Of a stretch of 61,243 nucleotides of DNA, positions 60,291 to 61,243 are shown in pieces. The notes below the pieces were generated by a model, which did no database searches, was not told the origin of the DNA, and saw only the letters and a list, made by a program, of their open reading frames with translations. Both the position numbers and the translations under genes were made by a program. This DNA comes from Actinomycetota bacterium (GTDB lineage Bacteria > Actinomycetota > Thermoleophilia > RBG-16-64-13): the NCBI GenBank assembly GCA_018830645.1, contig JAHJSA010000032.1, forward strand, positions 1 through 61,243, given 5' to 3'. Every line of letters starts with the position of its first letter. The first letter of the stretch is position 1.

Positions 60291-61243
60291 CCGAAGTTTT
60301 CGCCCCCCCACGTCCAATTCCCGCACCACGCCTGGGTTTGTGGCGATGAACCCCGGCGCAGCTTTGGCTACGGGCGGACGTTCAGCAGCTCGAAGGCCCG
60401 CTTCTGGAGGGGGTTCGCCTTGGTGAGCTGGGTAAAGCTGTGCCCACCGGGCTCTATGCACACCTCGTTGCGGCAGAGGGTGCCGAGTTCAGCCAGGAGG
60501 TCGGGGAAGGAGTGGGCAGAGAAGCCGTCCGCGGTCAGCTTGGAGCCCGCCTTGGCCCTGCCGCCGGATGAACGCTCCGCGGGTGCCACCGGGTCGGCGG
60601 GGGCGAGGGGGGTGTCGTCTCGGAACAAGAGCGGGGCGAGGCGTTCTCTCAGCTCGAAGGTGACGTAGTAGGCGAGCATGCAGAGGAACACGTGGGCGCG
60701 CACCCTCGGTTCCAGGTGATGGTGGAGGGGACGAATCTCGATCTCGGAGGACTTCATCCGGCGGAAGGCACGTTCGGCGACTTTCAGCTGTTTGTAGGCC
60801 CGGACCACCGCCCGGGTCCCGAGCTCCTCGGCCGTGCAGGTGGTGCGGAGCACGTAGAGGCCGTCGAGCGCCGCCTCCTTGGCGATCCCGTCCTCCTTCC
60901 GCTCAAAGGAGAAGGCGCCGTCTCCGATCCGAAGCAGGAAGTGTTTGGCCATCTTGTATTTGTTGGAGACGCGCCCCACGCGCTCGCCGATGGTGCCTGC
61001 GTCCGCGCGACGGAGGCGCCCGCGTGGGTTTTCGACCATGGCTCTGACCTTCTCGAGTTCGGCCTCGGTGGTCGCAAGGAGGTCCTCGCGCCTGCGCCGC
61101 CGCTCGAGGGCCACCGCCGGGTTGCGGCAGACGACGAGGCGCTCCCCGGGGAACTCCCGGGCCTGGATCTCGGCCAGGTTGCACTCGTCGAAGAGGGAGA
61201 GCTGCAGCTCTCCCGAGGCGGCCAGCGCCTTCAGCTGGGGGGC
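60291..61243 (-). mobile_element. IS1634-family insertion sequence (copy 2, cut by the window edge)
   Basis: The end CCGAAGTTTTCGCCCC begins at 60291, identical to copy 1, but the sequence between it and the transposase stop differs at many positions. Orientation is the same as copy 1, 21.4 kb apart. The other end is outside the window. Confidence 0.88.
60368..61243 (-). CDS. IS1634-family transposase (copy 2), C-terminal part
   Basis: The visible 291 residues, from APQLKALAASGELQLSLFDE to the stop, align throughout with copy 1. There are scattered substitutions (for example LLATTEAELEKV for LLRATEGELEKV), and one extra residue appears after AFRRMKS. The frame is open to the edge and has no internal stop, so the copy may be functional. 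The two copies are diverged enough that they did not arise by a recent duplication. Confidence 0.92.
   Translation of the reverse strand, partial: APQLKALAASGELQLSLFDECNLAEIQAREFPGERLVVCRNPAVALERRRRREDLLATTEAELEKVRAMVENPRGRLRRADAGTIGERVGRVSNKYKMAKHFLLRIGDGAFSFERKEDGIAKEAALDGLYVLRTTCTAEELGTRAVVRAYKQLKVAERAFRRMKSSEIEIRPLHHHLEPRVRAHVFLCMLAYYVTFELRERLAPLLFRDDTPLAPADPVAPAERSSGGRAKAGSKLTADGFSAHSFPDLLAELGTLCRNEVCIEPGGHSFTQLTKANPLQKRAFELLNVRP

Overview
The window is a high-GC stretch of bacterial chromosome. The gene content points to a deep-branching Actinomycetota. Evidence for this is a complete fhaA-fhaB-pstP-ftsW/rodA-pbpA-pknB envelope-signalling operon, a PASTA-domain kinase, DUF4446 and DUF5752 proteins, a two-subunit glycyl-tRNA synthetase, and a dgt-dnaG-rpoD run next to pyruvate phosphate dikinase. 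The glyQ-glyS-ppdK-dgt-dnaG-rpoD order resembles Coriobacteriia-like or Thermoleophilia-like lineages, but the class cannot be fixed by eye. Non-AUG starts (GTG, TTG) and 1-10 nt start/stop overlaps are common. Several genes have a -10 hexamer 6-9 nt before the start codon and no Shine-Dalgarno, which suggests leaderless transcripts.

Layout. Positions 1-158 are the broken end of an IS1595-type element. Positions 179-10225 (minus strand) carry core genes: glyQ, glyS, ppdK, dgt, dnaG, rpoD. At 10418-13864 lie a small nitroreductase, a hybrid histidine kinase ruined by a GA-dinucleotide slip and an internal deletion, and a LapA-like membrane peptide. Positions 13912-23241 (minus) hold the envelope-growth operon, headed by an unusual Ser/Thr kinase with a polytopic membrane C-terminus. 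A tRNA-Leu(CAG) at 23534 is followed by two anchored proteins and prephenate dehydratase. Positions 26482-28302 are a decayed island: a HEPN-MNT toxin-antitoxin pair surrounded by fragments of ackA, tag, a nitrilase, an AAA ATPase and a membrane protein. Positions 28303-36941 carry a CDP-alcohol phosphatidyltransferase, serS, a VOC protein, NAD salvage (pncA, pncB), an AIM24-like protein and a GMC oxidoreductase.

A complete IS1634-family element (36984-38912) follows. Then come an aldehyde dehydrogenase, two proteins I cannot assign, a secreted protein, and a stand-alone molybdopterin oxidoreductase. A divergent trehalose locus spans 45240-50991: otsB and a HIT/GalT-like gene on one side, DUF5752, treT and otsA on the other. 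It is followed by a YhaN/YhaO (SbcCD-like) pair and a MacAB-type efflux operon. The window ends with an ISAzo13-family element (58968-60281) and, 9 bp later, a second diverged IS1634 copy that runs off the edge.

How the genes work together. The kinase-FHA-phosphatase-SEDS-PBP operon is the standard actinobacterial device coupling peptidoglycan synthesis to Ser/Thr phosphorylation. The trehalose locus encodes two independent synthesis routes, OtsAB and TreT, with a possible sugar-nucleotide supply enzyme. pncA and pncB form a two-step nicotinamide salvage unit. Three IS families and a graveyard of gene fragments mark the accessory, unstable parts.
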